A DNA stretch of 34,216 nucleotides from Verrucomicrobiaceae bacterium (GCA_027489965.1 JAIXZA010000126.1:1-34216); one strand, 5' to 3'. Positions 1 to 8,480 are shown, counted from the first letter of the stretch. Notes: a model not told the origin generated them from the sequence alone. Numbers and translations: made by a program.

Positions 1-16
1 CAGCGCTCCCTCAGGC
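1..16. repeat. Terminal direct repeat, left copy
   Basis: The 16 bases CAGCGCTCCCTCAGGC are repeated exactly at 34201-34216. This shows that the molecule is circular, or that it has short complementary ends. It lies 64 bases before terS, where lambda-like phages keep cos, so a filled-in cohesive end is possible. An assembly overlap of a circular contig would look the same. Confidence 0.8.
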
Positions 17-79
17 AATCGTTATAAACGGCACTGTTTTTGTTTGTGACACTGTTGGTTTTGACACTGGGGCGGGAAT
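17..79 (+). promoter_or_regulatory. terS leader, possible terminase-binding repeats
   Basis: This short leader is AT-richer than the genes. It holds TGACACTG twice (47-54 and 62-69, 15 apart) and a third CACTG at 32-36. Repeats beside terS can serve as cosB-like binding sites for small terminase, but that role is a guess here. The second repeat overlaps the TTTGACA box that ends 14 bases before the GTG start of terS. Confidence 0.3.
61..66 (+). promoter_or_regulatory. TTTGACA start box, terS
   Basis: TTGACA begins 19 nt before the GTG start of terS. It looks like a sigma70 -35 box, but a matching -10 would fall inside the gene, so a normal promoter for terS is unlikely. It is one of eight boxes with exactly this spacing. 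Confidence 0.5.
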
Positions 80-946
80 GTGGCTGCCGATGACAAGTTT
101 GAGCTAAAAGCCCCCGCAGTGCCTCAAAGCGCTTCGGGGCCGCGCTATTTGCGGGCTGCGCACGACTATGAGCATCTCGGCATCGGCCGCCGGACCTTTT
201 TCCGGTGGAAGGACTATGGAGCGTCGCGCGGAGACTGGCCGCCGTTTGATGCGCCTGCGCAGCTTGAGGCCTGGTATCAGCGAATGCGGGAAGCTGGGCT
301 GTTTAAGCACCAGTTTCCAGCAGATGTTCGAGAGGCCATCGCCGAGTTTCTGGCAAAAAATGCCCCCAGCGGCCCCGGTGTGGCAACCTCACCGACGGCC
401 CCGGTGTCCAGTTTTGCAGCTTCGCCGCCTGATTCTGCGCTTCCTCCGCCCTTGGTGGACGAAGAATTCCAGGGCCTCGAACACGAGCTGCACCAAAAAC
501 GCGCCCGCGTCGTGGCACTTCGTCAGGCTCGCGACGCCTTTTACGCCGCCGGAGACCGCGCGCAGGGCGATTTGCACGACGCTCGCTACAACGACGCCTA
601 TTCCGAGCTCACTATTGCCGAAAAGCGCACCCTCGAAGTCCTCGAACGCCGCAAGCTCCTCATCTCCCGCTCCGGCGTCGAGCAGGATCTCGCGCCTCGC
701 ATCACCGGCATCGTTGTCGGTGGCATGCACTTCCTGGAGCGCATCGAGCCCCAGCTCGACGCCATCGTCGATCCCGCCGAGCGCCGGGCAAAGCGCCGCG
801 CCCTCTGGGTCGAGCACTGCACCCAGCTCATGCAGGGGAAATTCGTTCCCGACTTCATCCGCCGCGCCCCGGCGGAGCTTTGGCAGGAATGCGCCGCCTG
901 GCTCCAGTCCAAAGCGCCGCCGCCTCTGACTCTCGACGCTGCATGA
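80..946 (+). CDS. terS: Terminase small subunit (Nu1-like)
   Basis: The predicted protein has 288 aa and would recognise phage DNA and hand it to the large terminase. Residues 24-65 look like a Nu1-type winged helix-turn-helix (YLRAAHDYEHLGIGRRTFFR then WKDYG and a W-x-P-F-D turn). A proline/alanine-rich linker at about 96-127 and a charged helical, probably coiled-coil region at 130-190 follow, as expected of an oligomerising small terminase. The start is GTG at 80; the ATG two bases upstream is out of frame. Position directly before a GpA-type TerL, with an ATGA overlap at 943-946, is the strongest support. No Shine-Dalgarno sequence is seen. Confidence 0.8.
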   Translation: MAADDKFELKAPAVPQSASGPRYLRAAHDYEHLGIGRRTFFRWKDYGASRGDWPPFDAPAQLEAWYQRMREAGLFKHQFPADVREAIAEFLAKNAPSGPGVATSPTAPVSSFAASPPDSALPPPLVDEEFQGLEHELHQKRARVVALRQARDAFYAAGDRAQGDLHDARYNDAYSELTIAEKRTLEVLERRKLLISRSGVEQDLAPRITGIVVGGMHFLERIEPQLDAIVDPAERRAKRRALWVEHCTQLMQGKFVPDFIRRAPAELWQECAAWLQSKAPPPLTLDAA

Positions 947-3156
947 TCACCACCGCGACCGACACCGATGCGCCATCGGGAGCTGCCGCCCCGCGTCTCA
1001 CCGTCCCCGCCGCCTACCTCCGCACCGCCTCGCGCTCCTACTTCGACCGCGACCGCGCCGAGGCCGCCTCGTTTCTCGATCGCATTTTCTCCACGCATGC
1101 CCGCATCGAGATCCCGCCGCCCATTCTCGACTGGGTCCGGCAAAACGTCATGCTGGAGGCCACTGAGTCCAAACAGTTCCCCGGCTACTACGACCCCAAT
1201 CTCTCGCCCATCTGCACCATCCTCTTCGACTTCATCCAAAGCGAGCACTGGCGCGAGTTCATCTGCGTCAAGCCTTCGCAGATCGGCATGACGCTCGCCT
1301 TCCTCGGTGCCTTGATGCACAAGATCAAATTCGCGCCGCGAGACGTGGCCATGGTCATCAACAACCGCGAGGAAATCCAGCGCATCGGCAACAACCGCCT
1401 CAAACCGATGATCCACGCTTGCGAGGCCATCCGCCAGCGCATCCCGGCAGACAAGGACAAGCTGCAAAACATGACGCTCTACCTCATCGGCCTCACCATC
1501 TACCTCCTCGGTGGCAACAGCGTCGGTGGCCTCGCCAACAAATCCCTCGACTGGTGCGAACTCGACGAGGTCGATGAAACGCCCGAGGAAATGAAAGGCG
1601 GCGAATCCACCGCCGTCGATCTCGCCCGCGACCGCCTCAAGCGTCAAGACGGCTCCAAGCTCTTCGTCATCTCCAAGCCCCGCAACGAAGACGACATCAT
1701 CTGGCCCGAATACTTGCACGGCTCCCGCCACAAAGTCTTCGTCCCCTGCCCGCATTGCTCCGGCACCCTCCCACCGCAGGCCACCGACGACTCCGCCCGC
1801 CTCTTCGATCACCTCCCGCAGCCGCTCCCGCCTGGCTATCAGATCCTCGTGCGCAGCGGCCTCCGCTATCAGCATTGCCGCCGCGAAAACTCCCGCCAGT
1901 GGGACCTCCAGCGCATGCTCATCGACACGCACTACGAGTGCCTCTGGTGCAAAGGCAAGATCGAGGAAAAACACAAGTCATGGATGCTCCGCCATCGTCT
2001 CTACTTTCCCACGAATACCCCCGACGGCGCACTCCAAGACGACTGCACCACCTTCCGCACCGACCGCGATCCCACCGAGACCGATGCCGACTCCGGCCAT
2101 CCCCAGCCCGTCCCGCGAAAGCTCAGTTTCCAGTGCTCCGACTTCTACGCCCTCCCCCATCAGCCCGATTCCACCTTCGGGCACCTCGCCGTCGAGATCG
2201 TCACCGCCACCAATCTCTCCAAACAGCGCAAATTCCGCCGCTCCCGCGAAGGCTTGCCTGTCCAGCGCCAAACCAGCGACAACGCCCGCACCCTCGCCCA
2301 CATCCTCGCGCTTCAAGGCACCCACGCCCGCCGCCACTGCTCCCGCGTCCCTCGCATCGTCATCATGGGCGTCGATACGCAGCACTACGGCCGCAAATGG
2401 GTCAAAGCCGCCTTCTACGACGACGATTCGAGCGAAATCATCGACTACGGCATCGTCTTCAAAGGCTTCGACGCCCTCGTTGACGAAGCCCTCAAGCCCA
2501 TCATCGTCGATGACTGGGGTGACACGCCCGAGGAAGATCGCATCCCGCCCGTCGTCGAGATCGCCCTCATCGACGAAGGCGACGGCGCATTCACGAAACG
2601 CGTCCTCGCCTTCTGCGCCTCCCCTCGCGCCCGTCGTCTATTCTGGCCCGCCAAAGGCCGCGGCGGCTCCCAGACCGCCAGCATGCCCGATCTCGTCACC
2701 AAACAGGCCAAAAACATCTACGACCGCCAAGCTCTCCCCCGCTACCTCTTCAATTCCGACGCCTTCCATGAAGAACTCTACGACGAGCGCATCGCCCGCG
2801 CCGCCGAGATCGCCACCGCCCTCGCCAATCACCTCACCCCGCCCGCCGGCCAGCTCCGCTTCTTCAAAAACCCGGATACCGACCTCTGCCTCGAATTCAC
2901 CACCAAACGCCGCTGGACCGAAGAAGACGAAAAAGCCCGCGCCTCCGCCAAACGCAAGCCCACCACCGGCCGCCGCCAGAAGCTCCTCAAAGTCGGCGAC
3001 TGGTTCCGCGACGGCGGCCCCGAAGACTTCGCCGACGCCTTCATCGAATGCCTGGTGGCGTGGTATAAAGTCAAACCCCGCCAACAACCGCTCAATGAGG
3101 ACAATGAGGCCGCCGAAGACGATGATTCTGAGGCGGATCAAGACCTCGCCGACTAA
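943..3156 (+). CDS. terL: Terminase large subunit, GpA family
   Basis: The 737-aa packaging ATPase/nuclease starts at ATG 943, overlapping the terS stop (ATGA), so translation is probably coupled; an ATG at 880 is open but would overlap terS by 67 bases. A variant Walker A (KPSQIGMT) lies at about 110-117 and an acidic Walker B (LDWCELDEVDE) at about 202-212. A nuclease-type aspartate sits in IMGVDTQ near residue 478, followed by a DDD stretch. Paired cysteines CPHC (about 269) and CLWC (about 333) suggest a zinc ribbon, seen in GpA relatives. FADAFIECLVAWY near the C-terminus fits the final nuclease helix. Length is close to lambda gpA. Codons strongly prefer C in third position. Confidence 0.95.
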   Translation: MITTATDTDAPSGAAAPRLTVPAAYLRTASRSYFDRDRAEAASFLDRIFSTHARIEIPPPILDWVRQNVMLEATESKQFPGYYDPNLSPICTILFDFIQSEHWREFICVKPSQIGMTLAFLGALMHKIKFAPRDVAMVINNREEIQRIGNNRLKPMIHACEAIRQRIPADKDKLQNMTLYLIGLTIYLLGGNSVGGLANKSLDWCELDEVDETPEEMKGGESTAVDLARDRLKRQDGSKLFVISKPRNEDDIIWPEYLHGSRHKVFVPCPHCSGTLPPQATDDSARLFDHLPQPLPPGYQILVRSGLRYQHCRRENSRQWDLQRMLIDTHYECLWCKGKIEEKHKSWMLRHRLYFPTNTPDGALQDDCTTFRTDRDPTETDADSGHPQPVPRKLSFQCSDFYALPHQPDSTFGHLAVEIVTATNLSKQRKFRRSREGLPVQRQTSDNARTLAHILALQGTHARRHCSRVPRIVIMGVDTQHYGRKWVKAAFYDDDSSEIIDYGIVFKGFDALVDEALKPIIVDDWGDTPEEDRIPPVVEIALIDEGDGAFTKRVLAFCASPRARRLFWPAKGRGGSQTASMPDLVTKQAKNIYDRQALPRYLFNSDAFHEELYDERIARAAEIATALANHLTPPAGQLRFFKNPDTDLCLEFTTKRRWTEEDEKARASAKRKPTTGRRQKLLKVGDWFRDGGPEDFADAFIECLVAWYKVKPRQQPLNEDNEAAEDDDSEADQDLAD

Positions 3157-3180
3157 GCCTCAGCCTCCGTTCGCCACCCG

Positions 3181-3210
3181 TCACTCCGGTCAATCCCGTC
3201 AATCCGGTCC
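3181..3210 (+). repeat. CGGTCAATCC-type junction repeat
   Basis: The gap after terL contains CACTCCGGTCAATCCCGTCA followed by a further partial unit. The same string recurs at 15256-15285 and 16735-16765 in this orientation, and reversed at 24334-24355. Related units occur in reverse in the right arm (25942-25965, 28119-28155, 30503-30525). Confidence 0.75.
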
Positions 3211-3231
3211 CTCTCTGTCCTCGCGCGGGCT

Positions 3232-3237
3232 TTGACA
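3232..3237 (+). promoter_or_regulatory. TTTGACA start box, gpW-position gene
   Basis: TTGACA starts 21 nt before ATG 3253, two more than the usual 19. A TTG here could be read as a start codon in frame (adding seven residues), but the recurrence of the box at other genes argues that it is a signal and not a start. Confidence 0.45.
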
Positions 3238-3252
3238 CCCCGCCGCCTTCGC

Positions 3253-3552
3253 ATGGCGGACAACCGACTCAAAAACCTATGGCTGCTCGACGCGGAAGAC
3301 GCCGTCGGCACCGATGCGACCGCGCAGATCACCTGGCTCAAGGCCAAACGCCGCGAATACAGCCCCGCCATCGCCGCCGGAGACTGGGAAACCCAAAGCG
3401 CCAGCGGCGAGGCCGGTTCCTCCAGCTCCAAGCGCGGCATTTCCGATCTCGACCAGCACGACGCCATCCTCGCCGCCATCCGCTACCTCGGCGGCTCCGA
3501 CATCGGCGGCGGCAGCCTCCTCCAAGTCCAATTCACCCCCGGCATCGGCTGA
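3253..3552 (+). CDS. gpW-position head-tail joining protein
   Basis: This 99-aa protein lies between terminase and portal, the position of lambda gpW, which helps join DNA-filled heads to tails. The N-terminal half is helical and charged (WLKAKRREYSPAIAAGDW at about 28-45), followed by a serine-rich turn and the stretch ISDLDQHDAILAAIRYLGG (about 63-81), reminiscent of the gpW pattern of a serine-rich turn before a final helix. It is longer than lambda gpW (68 aa), and the match is one of position and shape, not strong sequence identity. ATG 3253 is chosen over the upstream TTG 3232 because the TTG belongs to the repeated TTTGACA box. Confidence 0.6.
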   Translation: MADNRLKNLWLLDAEDAVGTDATAQITWLKAKRREYSPAIAAGDWETQSASGEAGSSSSKRGISDLDQHDAILAAIRYLGGSDIGGGSLLQVQFTPGIG

Positions 3553-3604
3553 TTCATCCTCCTCCGCCTCCGTCTCCTGCTCCGCCTCCCATGATTCGGC
3601 TCTC

Positions 3605-5254
3605 ATGACCACCTTCCGCACCCGCCTTTCCAACGCCATCGGCGCCCTCTTCGCCAAAGGCCCGCAAAACGCCGTCAGCGGCGATTCCAGCTCCGCCCCC
3701 GCCACACCCTGGGGCACTGGCGTCACCGGACGCGGCACCGATCCCACCGGCATGTCCACCCGCGCGCTGCAGGACATGAAGCCCATCGAGCGCCGCACCT
3801 CCATCACACGCTCCCGCTTCATCTGCAACCGCACCGGCCTCGGCCGCGCCATGGTCGAAGGCAGCGGCCGTTACGCCATCAATGAAGGCCTCGTCAGCTA
3901 CGCCGCCACCGGCGATCAAGAATACGACGACTCCTGCAACCGCGTGCTCGATGCCCTCTTTGAAGCCAGCGGCGAAGAGACCTGCATGGACATCGCCGGC
4001 GGCCGGAATTGGTATGAGATGCAGGAAGTCGTCGCCCCGCAAATGATGATGGATGGCGACTGCGGTGCCGCCAAAATCCTCCGCCGCGATCTCAACGGCC
4101 GCGTCGTCGATACCCCCAAGCTCCAGCTCTTCGCCACCGATCAAATCAGCGACGGCTTCACACCCTGGAGCACGATGAATCCAGGGGCAAAACAGAACTG
4201 GAGCGAAGGCGTTCTGCGCGATGAATTCGGCAAAGCCATCAAATACCGCATCCAGCTCGACGCCGCGCCCGGTTATCCCCGCAGCCCGATCTACGGTGCC
4301 GCCATGAATGGCAGTTTCGCCGAGTTCGACGCCCGCGATTTCATGCTCGTCCTCGATCCGAAGCGCATCGGCATCGGCCGCGGCCTCCCCTGGACGCATC
4401 ACGGCCAAAGCAGCGCCATCACCATGATGGATCTCAAAACCCTCGAAGAATCCGCCGCCTACCTCAACGCCTTCTTCGGAGCCGTCATCACCACCCCCGA
4501 CGGCGAAATCCCCGAAGGCTTTGAGCGCGAAGTCATCAAAAACCGCGCCACCAAAACCAGCGAAAAGCGCGGCACCGGCACCGAGGAAACCGAGATCATG
4601 CGCAAATACGCCAACTTCATGGGCGGCGCGTTGATCCCCGTGCTGCGCGAGGGCGAAAAGCTCGAAATGGTCAAAAGCGAGCGCCCCTCCCTCACCTTCA
4701 CCGGCTTCATGGACTGGCTCGTCAACGACATCGCCTGGGGCTTCGGCATCCCGCCCTCCTTCGTCTGGGCCATCGCCGGCCGCACCGGCCCCGAGACGCG
4801 TTTCACGCTCTCCCAGGCCGATTGGTTCTTCAAATTCATCATGCGCCGCATGATCTCCCGTTTCTGCAAACCCACGCGGGACTTCGTTATCCGCTGGGGA
4901 CTCCTCACCGGCCGCATCAACAACGGCCGCCCGCCTAAAAACGGCGCATCCCCCTTCCTCTGCCGCTGGCACGGCCCGCGCAAAATCACCATCGACGAAC
5001 GCTACTTCTACAAAACCTGGCTCGATCGACTCGACAAAGGCCTCGGCACTGAAGAGGAGTTCTACGCCGATCTCGGCCTCGAAGCCTCCGATGTCCGCCG
5101 CGCCCGCGTGCTGGAGGTCAAAGCCTGGCTCGACCTCTGCGAAGAGCACGGCGTCCCCTACGAGCTCGTCCGCCAAAGCATGCCCGGCAGCACCCCCGCC
5201 GGCGTCAGCGCCCTCGACCTCGCCGATGCCATGCAGCAGGCGCAGCAAAACTGA
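3605..5254 (+). CDS. Portal protein, lambda gpB family
   Basis: The 549-aa protein should form the dodecameric portal ring through which DNA enters the head. It follows TerL and the gpW-position gene and is the right size for lambda-type portals. Family-like stretches include RTSITRSRFICNRTGLGRA near the N-terminus, MMMDGDCGAAKILRRD, and the C-terminal GIPPSFVWAIAGRTGPETRF, then LSQADWFFKFIMRRMISRF. The frame is open far upstream to 3314, but that part overlaps the preceding gene in another frame, so ATG 3605 is used; an ATG at 3591 is out of frame. No Shine-Dalgarno sequence; the 50-base gap is CTCCGCC-type pyrimidine repeat. Confidence 0.92.
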   Translation: MTTFRTRLSNAIGALFAKGPQNAVSGDSSSAPATPWGTGVTGRGTDPTGMSTRALQDMKPIERRTSITRSRFICNRTGLGRAMVEGSGRYAINEGLVSYAATGDQEYDDSCNRVLDALFEASGEETCMDIAGGRNWYEMQEVVAPQMMMDGDCGAAKILRRDLNGRVVDTPKLQLFATDQISDGFTPWSTMNPGAKQNWSEGVLRDEFGKAIKYRIQLDAAPGYPRSPIYGAAMNGSFAEFDARDFMLVLDPKRIGIGRGLPWTHHGQSSAITMMDLKTLEESAAYLNAFFGAVITTPDGEIPEGFEREVIKNRATKTSEKRGTGTEETEIMRKYANFMGGALIPVLREGEKLEMVKSERPSLTFTGFMDWLVNDIAWGFGIPPSFVWAIAGRTGPETRFTLSQADWFFKFIMRRMISRFCKPTRDFVIRWGLLTGRINNGRPPKNGASPFLCRWHGPRKITIDERYFYKTWLDRLDKGLGTEEEFYADLGLEASDVRRARVLEVKAWLDLCEEHGVPYELVRQSMPGSTPAGVSALDLADAMQQAQQN

Positions 5255-5263
5255 ACGGCATGA

Positions 5264-5283
5264 GGGTCGACACGTGTCGACCC
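5264..5283. repeat. GTCGACACGTGTCGAC palindrome, copy 1
   Basis: GGGTCGACACGTGTCGACCC is a perfect 20-base palindrome ten bases after the portal stop. Copies lie at 22735-22752 and 27496-27513, and a shorter core at 30032-30043 inside the ParB-like gene. The CACGTG centre resembles that of bacterial parS sites, although the arms differ. Confidence 0.85.
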
Positions 5284-5288
5284 CGCTC

Positions 5289-5312
5289 CAGCCTCCGGAA
5301 TTCCGGAGGCTG
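5289..5312. repeat. 24-base perfect palindrome
   Basis: The palindrome is centred on GGAA|TTCC between 5300 and 5301, with arms CAGCCTCCGGAA and the complement. It directly follows the first GTCGAC palindrome and precedes the TTTGACA box at 5325. No T-run follows, so it is not a clear intrinsic terminator. It may be a small mobile palindromic element or an mRNA-processing hairpin. Confidence 0.8.
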
Positions 5313-5324
5313 AACCCGTCCGCT

Positions 5325-5330
5325 TTGACA
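5325..5330 (+). promoter_or_regulatory. TTTGACA start box, protease gene
   Basis: The box CCGCTTTGACACCCGCCGC starts its TTGACA 19 nt before ATG 5344. The preceding 24-base palindrome gives the recurring hairpin-plus-box arrangement. Confidence 0.5.
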
Positions 5331-5343
5331 CCCGCCGCGCATC

Positions 5344-6534
5344 ATGCGCCGCGATCAACGCTCCAAAGCCACCCTCGTCACCAATCGTGCCCTCACGCCC
5401 GCCCCGGCCACTTCAGCCGCCCCGCGCTGGTTTGAGATCACCAACCTCGCCGAAACCGGCGTCGCCGAAATCAAACTCCGCGGTTACATCGGCATGCCAA
5501 AGACCGAGCGCGACTACTGGACCGGCGAACTCGTCAACACCGGCGGCGCCGGCACCCTGCAGGAATTCGAAGCCGAACTCGAAGCGCTGGGCCCCGTGAA
5601 GAAAATCCAGCTCTCCATTTTCAGCGAGGGCGGCGACGTCTTCACCGGCATGGCCATTCACAACCTCCTCGTCCGCCATCCCGCCAAGAAGACCTGCGTC
5701 ATCGATGGCATCTGCGCCAGCGCCGCCACCTATCCTGCCCTCGCCTGCCAGGAGATCCAGATCCCCAGCAACGCCTGGATGATGATCCACGGCTCCGAGG
5801 GCTGCTGCTGCGGCAATGCGCAGGAGATGCGCGACTACGCCGATCTCCTGGACAGCGTCAACGCCTCCATCGTTAACCTCTACGCCACCCGCACCGGCAA
5901 AACCGCCGCTGAGATCACCACCATGATCGAAGACGAAACGTGGATGGACGGAGCCAAGGCCGTCGAAATGGGCTTTGCCGATACCATCATCGAGCCCCTC
6001 CAAAACCTCGCCGCCCGCGCCGCCACCATTCAGCCCACGAATGTCGCCGTGCTGCGCCACGCCCCCGCCGAGGTCCTCGCGTTGTTTGACATGTCCCGCA
6101 TCTCGAACACCGCCCGCGTCCCACTCCCATCCCTGCTCATGCAAACCACACCCGCTGCCCCTCAGAATGCCGCCACTCCGACGACTGCCCCCGCAGTGAG
6201 TGCGGCCCCCGCTCCTCAACCTGCTGCTGCTCCCGCCGCCCCGGTCAATGCCGCCGCGCCTGCTGCCCCGGCAGCCGCCGCGCCGCCCGCTGATCTCGCC
6301 ACGCAGATCACCAACGCCGTCAACGCCGCCGTCGCCCCGCTGCAGGCGGAGGTAAAGCGCCTCACCGATCTCAGCAATCACGGCATCACCCCCACCAATC
6401 TCGGCGGTGCGCAGCCCGTCGCCGCCACAACCACCCCGGCCGTCGAAAACACTCTCACCCGCGCAGAATGGTCGAAGCTCTCCCCGCACAACCGCGCCGA
6501 GTTCCACCGCAAAGGCGGCAAGCTCATCGACTGA
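5344..6534 (+). CDS. Prohead protease, ClpP-like, with scaffold tail
   Basis: The 396-aa protein combines a ClpP/S14-type serine protease with an Ala/Pro-rich tail, as in lambda gpC/Nu3. The fold markers are the FSEGGDVFTGMAIHNLL strand-helix (about 93-109), nucleophile Ser126 in GICASAAT, and His149 in MMIHGSEG; an acidic residue in the stretch ETWMDG near 198-203 may complete the triad. Residues 260-320 are low-complexity Ala/Pro, then a short helix (LATQITNAVNAAVAPLQAEV), and the C-terminus ends LSPHNRAEFHRKGGKLID, resembling the ends of other phage protease/scaffold proteins. Lying between portal and coat, it should shape the procapsid and process head proteins. ATG 5344 fits the 19-nt box spacing. 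Confidence 0.9.
   Translation: MRRDQRSKATLVTNRALTPAPATSAAPRWFEITNLAETGVAEIKLRGYIGMPKTERDYWTGELVNTGGAGTLQEFEAELEALGPVKKIQLSIFSEGGDVFTGMAIHNLLVRHPAKKTCVIDGICASAATYPALACQEIQIPSNAWMMIHGSEGCCCGNAQEMRDYADLLDSVNASIVNLYATRTGKTAAEITTMIEDETWMDGAKAVEMGFADTIIEPLQNLAARAATIQPTNVAVLRHAPAEVLALFDMSRISNTARVPLPSLLMQTTPAAPQNAATPTTAPAVSAAPAPQPAAAPAAPVNAAAPAAPAAAAPPADLATQITNAVNAAVAPLQAEVKRLTDLSNHGITPTNLGGAQPVAATTTPAVENTLTRAEWSKLSPHNRAEFHRKGGKLID
6091..6534 (+). CDS. Possible nested scaffold frame within protease gene
   Basis: An in-frame ATG at 6091 (MSRISNTARV) lies after the protease domain and would give a 147-aa protein holding only the Ala/Pro linker and C-terminal scaffold part; another in-frame ATG lies at 6139. 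Lambda makes scaffold Nu3 this way from within gene C. TTTGAC stands immediately before the ATG, but not at the 19-nt spacing, and there is no Shine-Dalgarno sequence. Inferred by analogy only; self-cleavage of the full protein could deliver the same part. Confidence 0.3.
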   Translation: MSRISNTARVPLPSLLMQTTPAAPQNAATPTTAPAVSAAPAPQPAAAPAAPVNAAAPAAPAAAAPPADLATQITNAVNAAVAPLQAEVKRLTDLSNHGITPTNLGGAQPVAATTTPAVENTLTRAEWSKLSPHNRAEFHRKGGKLID

Positions 6535-6583
6535 TCCACCCGCCTCAATCCACTCATCACATCCACCTCAGATTTAAATCATT

Positions 6584-7747
6584 ATGCCCAACACCCTCAC
6601 CAATCTCATCCCGGACTTCTACGCCGCCCTCGATGTCGTCAGCCGCGAGCTTACCGGCTTCATCCCCGCTGTTCAGCGTGACCCCCGCGCGGATCGTTGT
6701 GCCTTGAATGCCACCATGCGCAGCATCGTCGCTCCGGCGAATGCAGCAGCAGGCAACATCACGCCCGCAATGTCCATCCCCTCCGCGGCGGATCAAAGCA
6801 TCGGCAACCGCTCCTTCACCATCCAGAAAAGTCGCTTCGCGCCATTCTCCTGGACGGGTGAGGAACAAGGCAGCGTGAACGCCGGACCTGGCTACCTCAC
6901 CATCAAACAGGACCAGATCGCGCAGGCCATCCGCTCCCTCGTCAATGAAGTCGAGGCCGATTGCGCGACTTACGGTTATCTCGGTGCCTCCCGCGCCTTC
7001 GGAGCCACTGCTGGCACGGCTCCCGTCCTCGCGGATTTCGCCCAGGCGAAGAAAATCCTCGACGATAACGGCGCTCCCATGTCCGACCGTCACGTCGTTA
7101 TGGACACCACCGCCGGCGTCGCCCTGCGTGGCACCAGCAACCTCTTCAAGGTCAATGAAGCTGGCGACAACGGCTCCCTCATTCGTCAGGGCGTGCTAGG
7201 CAATCTCTACGGCTTTGATCTCCGTGAATCCGCCCAGGTGCAGACTCCCACAGCAGGGGCCATGGCATCCGCCACCTCCACCAATGCGGCTTTCACCGTC
7301 GGCCAGACCGTGATCCCACTCGCCACAGCAGGCACCGGCGTCGTCGCTGCCGGTGACATCATCACCTTCGCCAACGACACGAACAAATACGTTGTCGCCT
7401 CCGTCTCCTTCGCGGGTGCCAATCCTGCCTCTGGTGATAGCATCACACTGGCTGCTCCAGGCCTTCGCAAGGCTCAAAGCGCCGCCACTCGTGCCATCAC
7501 CGTTCTGGCCGCGAGCACGCGAAACCTCGCCTTCACTCGCAATGCCATCCTGCTCGGCACCCGCCTCCCCGCGCTGCCTGCGGAAGGTGACATGGCTACG
7601 GATCGCGAAACCATCGTCGATGACCGCACCGGCCTTGCGTTTGAGGTCGCCTGCTACCCCGGCTTCCGCATGGTCACCTACCACGTCAGCCTCGCCTGGG
7701 GTGTCGCAGTGATGAAACCGGAGCACATTGCCACCATCATCGGCTAA
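6584..7747 (+). CDS. Major capsid protein, P22 coat-like
   Basis: The 387-aa coat protein begins with NTLTNLIPDFYAALDVVSRE, then LTGFIPAV, an N-terminal pattern I associate with the P22-type coat family (HK97 fold). A central NLYGFDLRESAQVQTPTAG segment is followed by a threonine/alanine-rich inserted domain (about 225-300), and the end, DDRTGLAFEVACYPGFRMVT, is typical of such coats. It comes directly after the protease/scaffold gene and before a strong terminator, as expected for the most expressed head gene. No Shine-Dalgarno sequence is present; the leader ends in an AT-rich TTTAAATCATT. Codon use is less extreme than that of its neighbours. Confidence 0.92.
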   Translation: MPNTLTNLIPDFYAALDVVSRELTGFIPAVQRDPRADRCALNATMRSIVAPANAAAGNITPAMSIPSAADQSIGNRSFTIQKSRFAPFSWTGEEQGSVNAGPGYLTIKQDQIAQAIRSLVNEVEADCATYGYLGASRAFGATAGTAPVLADFAQAKKILDDNGAPMSDRHVVMDTTAGVALRGTSNLFKVNEAGDNGSLIRQGVLGNLYGFDLRESAQVQTPTAGAMASATSTNAAFTVGQTVIPLATAGTGVVAAGDIITFANDTNKYVVASVSFAGANPASGDSITLAAPGLRKAQSAATRAITVLAASTRNLAFTRNAILLGTRLPALPAEGDMATDRETIVDDRTGLAFEVACYPGFRMVTYHVSLAWGVAVMKPEHIATIIG

Positions 7748-7796
7748 CCCTTCACCCTCAGCGGTTGCTTCCTCTTCCGCTGTTGGTCTGCTAAAG

Positions 7797-7834
7797 AACC
7801 CGTCGCGCACTTGGTTGGGGCGCGGCGGGTTTTT
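7797..7834 (+). terminator. Intrinsic terminator after capsid gene
   Basis: AACCCGTCGCGC (7797-7808) pairs over 12 bp, with one G-T pair, with 7820-7831; the loop is 11 nt and five T follow (7830-7834). It would cap transcripts ending with the capsid gene and reduce read-through into connector genes. Confidence 0.85.
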
Positions 7835-7840
7835 GCGTTT

Positions 7841-7860
7841 GTTGTTCACGCTTCAGCGTG
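7841..7860 (+). repeat. REP-like hairpin CACGC-TTCA-GCGTG, copy 1
   Basis: GTTGTTCACGCTTCAGCGTG has a 5-bp stem with a TTCA loop. Seven copies exist; this one follows the capsid terminator and precedes the TTTGACA box at 7903. Confidence 0.85.
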
Positions 7861-7902
7861 TCCGGCTCCCCTCTCCCAGTCTTCCAGTTTCCCGGTCTGG
7901 CT

Positions 7903-7908
7903 TTGACA
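7903..7908 (+). promoter_or_regulatory. TTTGACA start box
   Basis: TTGACA starts 19 nt before ATG 7922; the string CTTTGACATCCGCCGCCC matches the consensus CTTTGACACCCGCCGC apart from one base in the core. Confidence 0.5.
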
Positions 7909-7921
7909 TCCGCCGCCCGGC

Positions 7922-8287
7922 ATGCCTGCCTTTCCCCCACGTGCCTCCATCCTCGCTGAAAAAGAGCGCGCCCAGGCCGCTCGCGATGAGCGCGATGGCA
8001 TGCGCGTCACACTCGGCGGCCGTTCCTATCCGCAGGCGGAGGTTTTCATCGGCGGCATCAAGATCGAGCCGCATGCCGATGGCAGCGGCTTCCGCCTCGC
8101 GCAGCGCATCGTCGTGAAGATCCGCAAGTCCATCCTCAAAACCGCTCCGCCGCGCGATACCCTGCTCAGCATCCTCCCCGCCGGATCCACCACCGCCATC
8201 GAGTTCACCGTCCTCGAAACCACCGCCCAAAGCACCAGCGAGGTCGTCCACGCCATCGAAGCCATCCGCCTCCCGCCCGCTCCCTGA
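7922..8287 (+). CDS. Hypothetical head-tail connector candidate
   Basis: I do not recognise this 121-aa protein. After a charged helix (AEKERAQAARDERDGMRVTL) it becomes beta-rich (GGRSYPQAEVFIGGIKIEPH, RIVVKIRKSIL, AIEFTVLETT). Lying just after the coat gene and before a tail-terminator-like gene, it is in the slot of head completion or connector proteins, which are often small and poorly conserved. ATG 7922 is fixed by the 19-nt box. Its stop codon is followed at once by a 193-base heptamer array. Confidence 0.5.
   Translation: MPAFPPRASILAEKERAQAARDERDGMRVTLGGRSYPQAEVFIGGIKIEPHADGSGFRLAQRIVVKIRKSILKTAPPRDTLLSILPAGSTTAIEFTVLETTAQSTSEVVHAIEAIRLPPAP

Positions 8288-8480
<193 letters not shown>

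Noticed and set aside
61..66. Ordinary sigma70 -35 boxes upstream of genes
   Set aside because: With the start codon only 19 nt away, a -10 at normal spacing would lie inside the gene; no TATAAT-like partner is seen.
598..1974. Long open frame on the minus strand opposite terS/terL
   Set aside because: It is a shadow of the C-biased codon use of the plus-strand genes; its composition is implausible and it overlaps two well-supported genes.
3232..3252. TTG start adding seven residues to the gpW-position protein
   Set aside because: The TTG belongs to the recurring TTTGACA box; ATG 3253 is the natural start.
3554..5248. 564-codon frame on the minus strand opposite the portal gene
   Set aside because: Antisense shadow with Gly/Ala/Glu-rich low-complexity sequence and no motif; the portal frame is clearly real.
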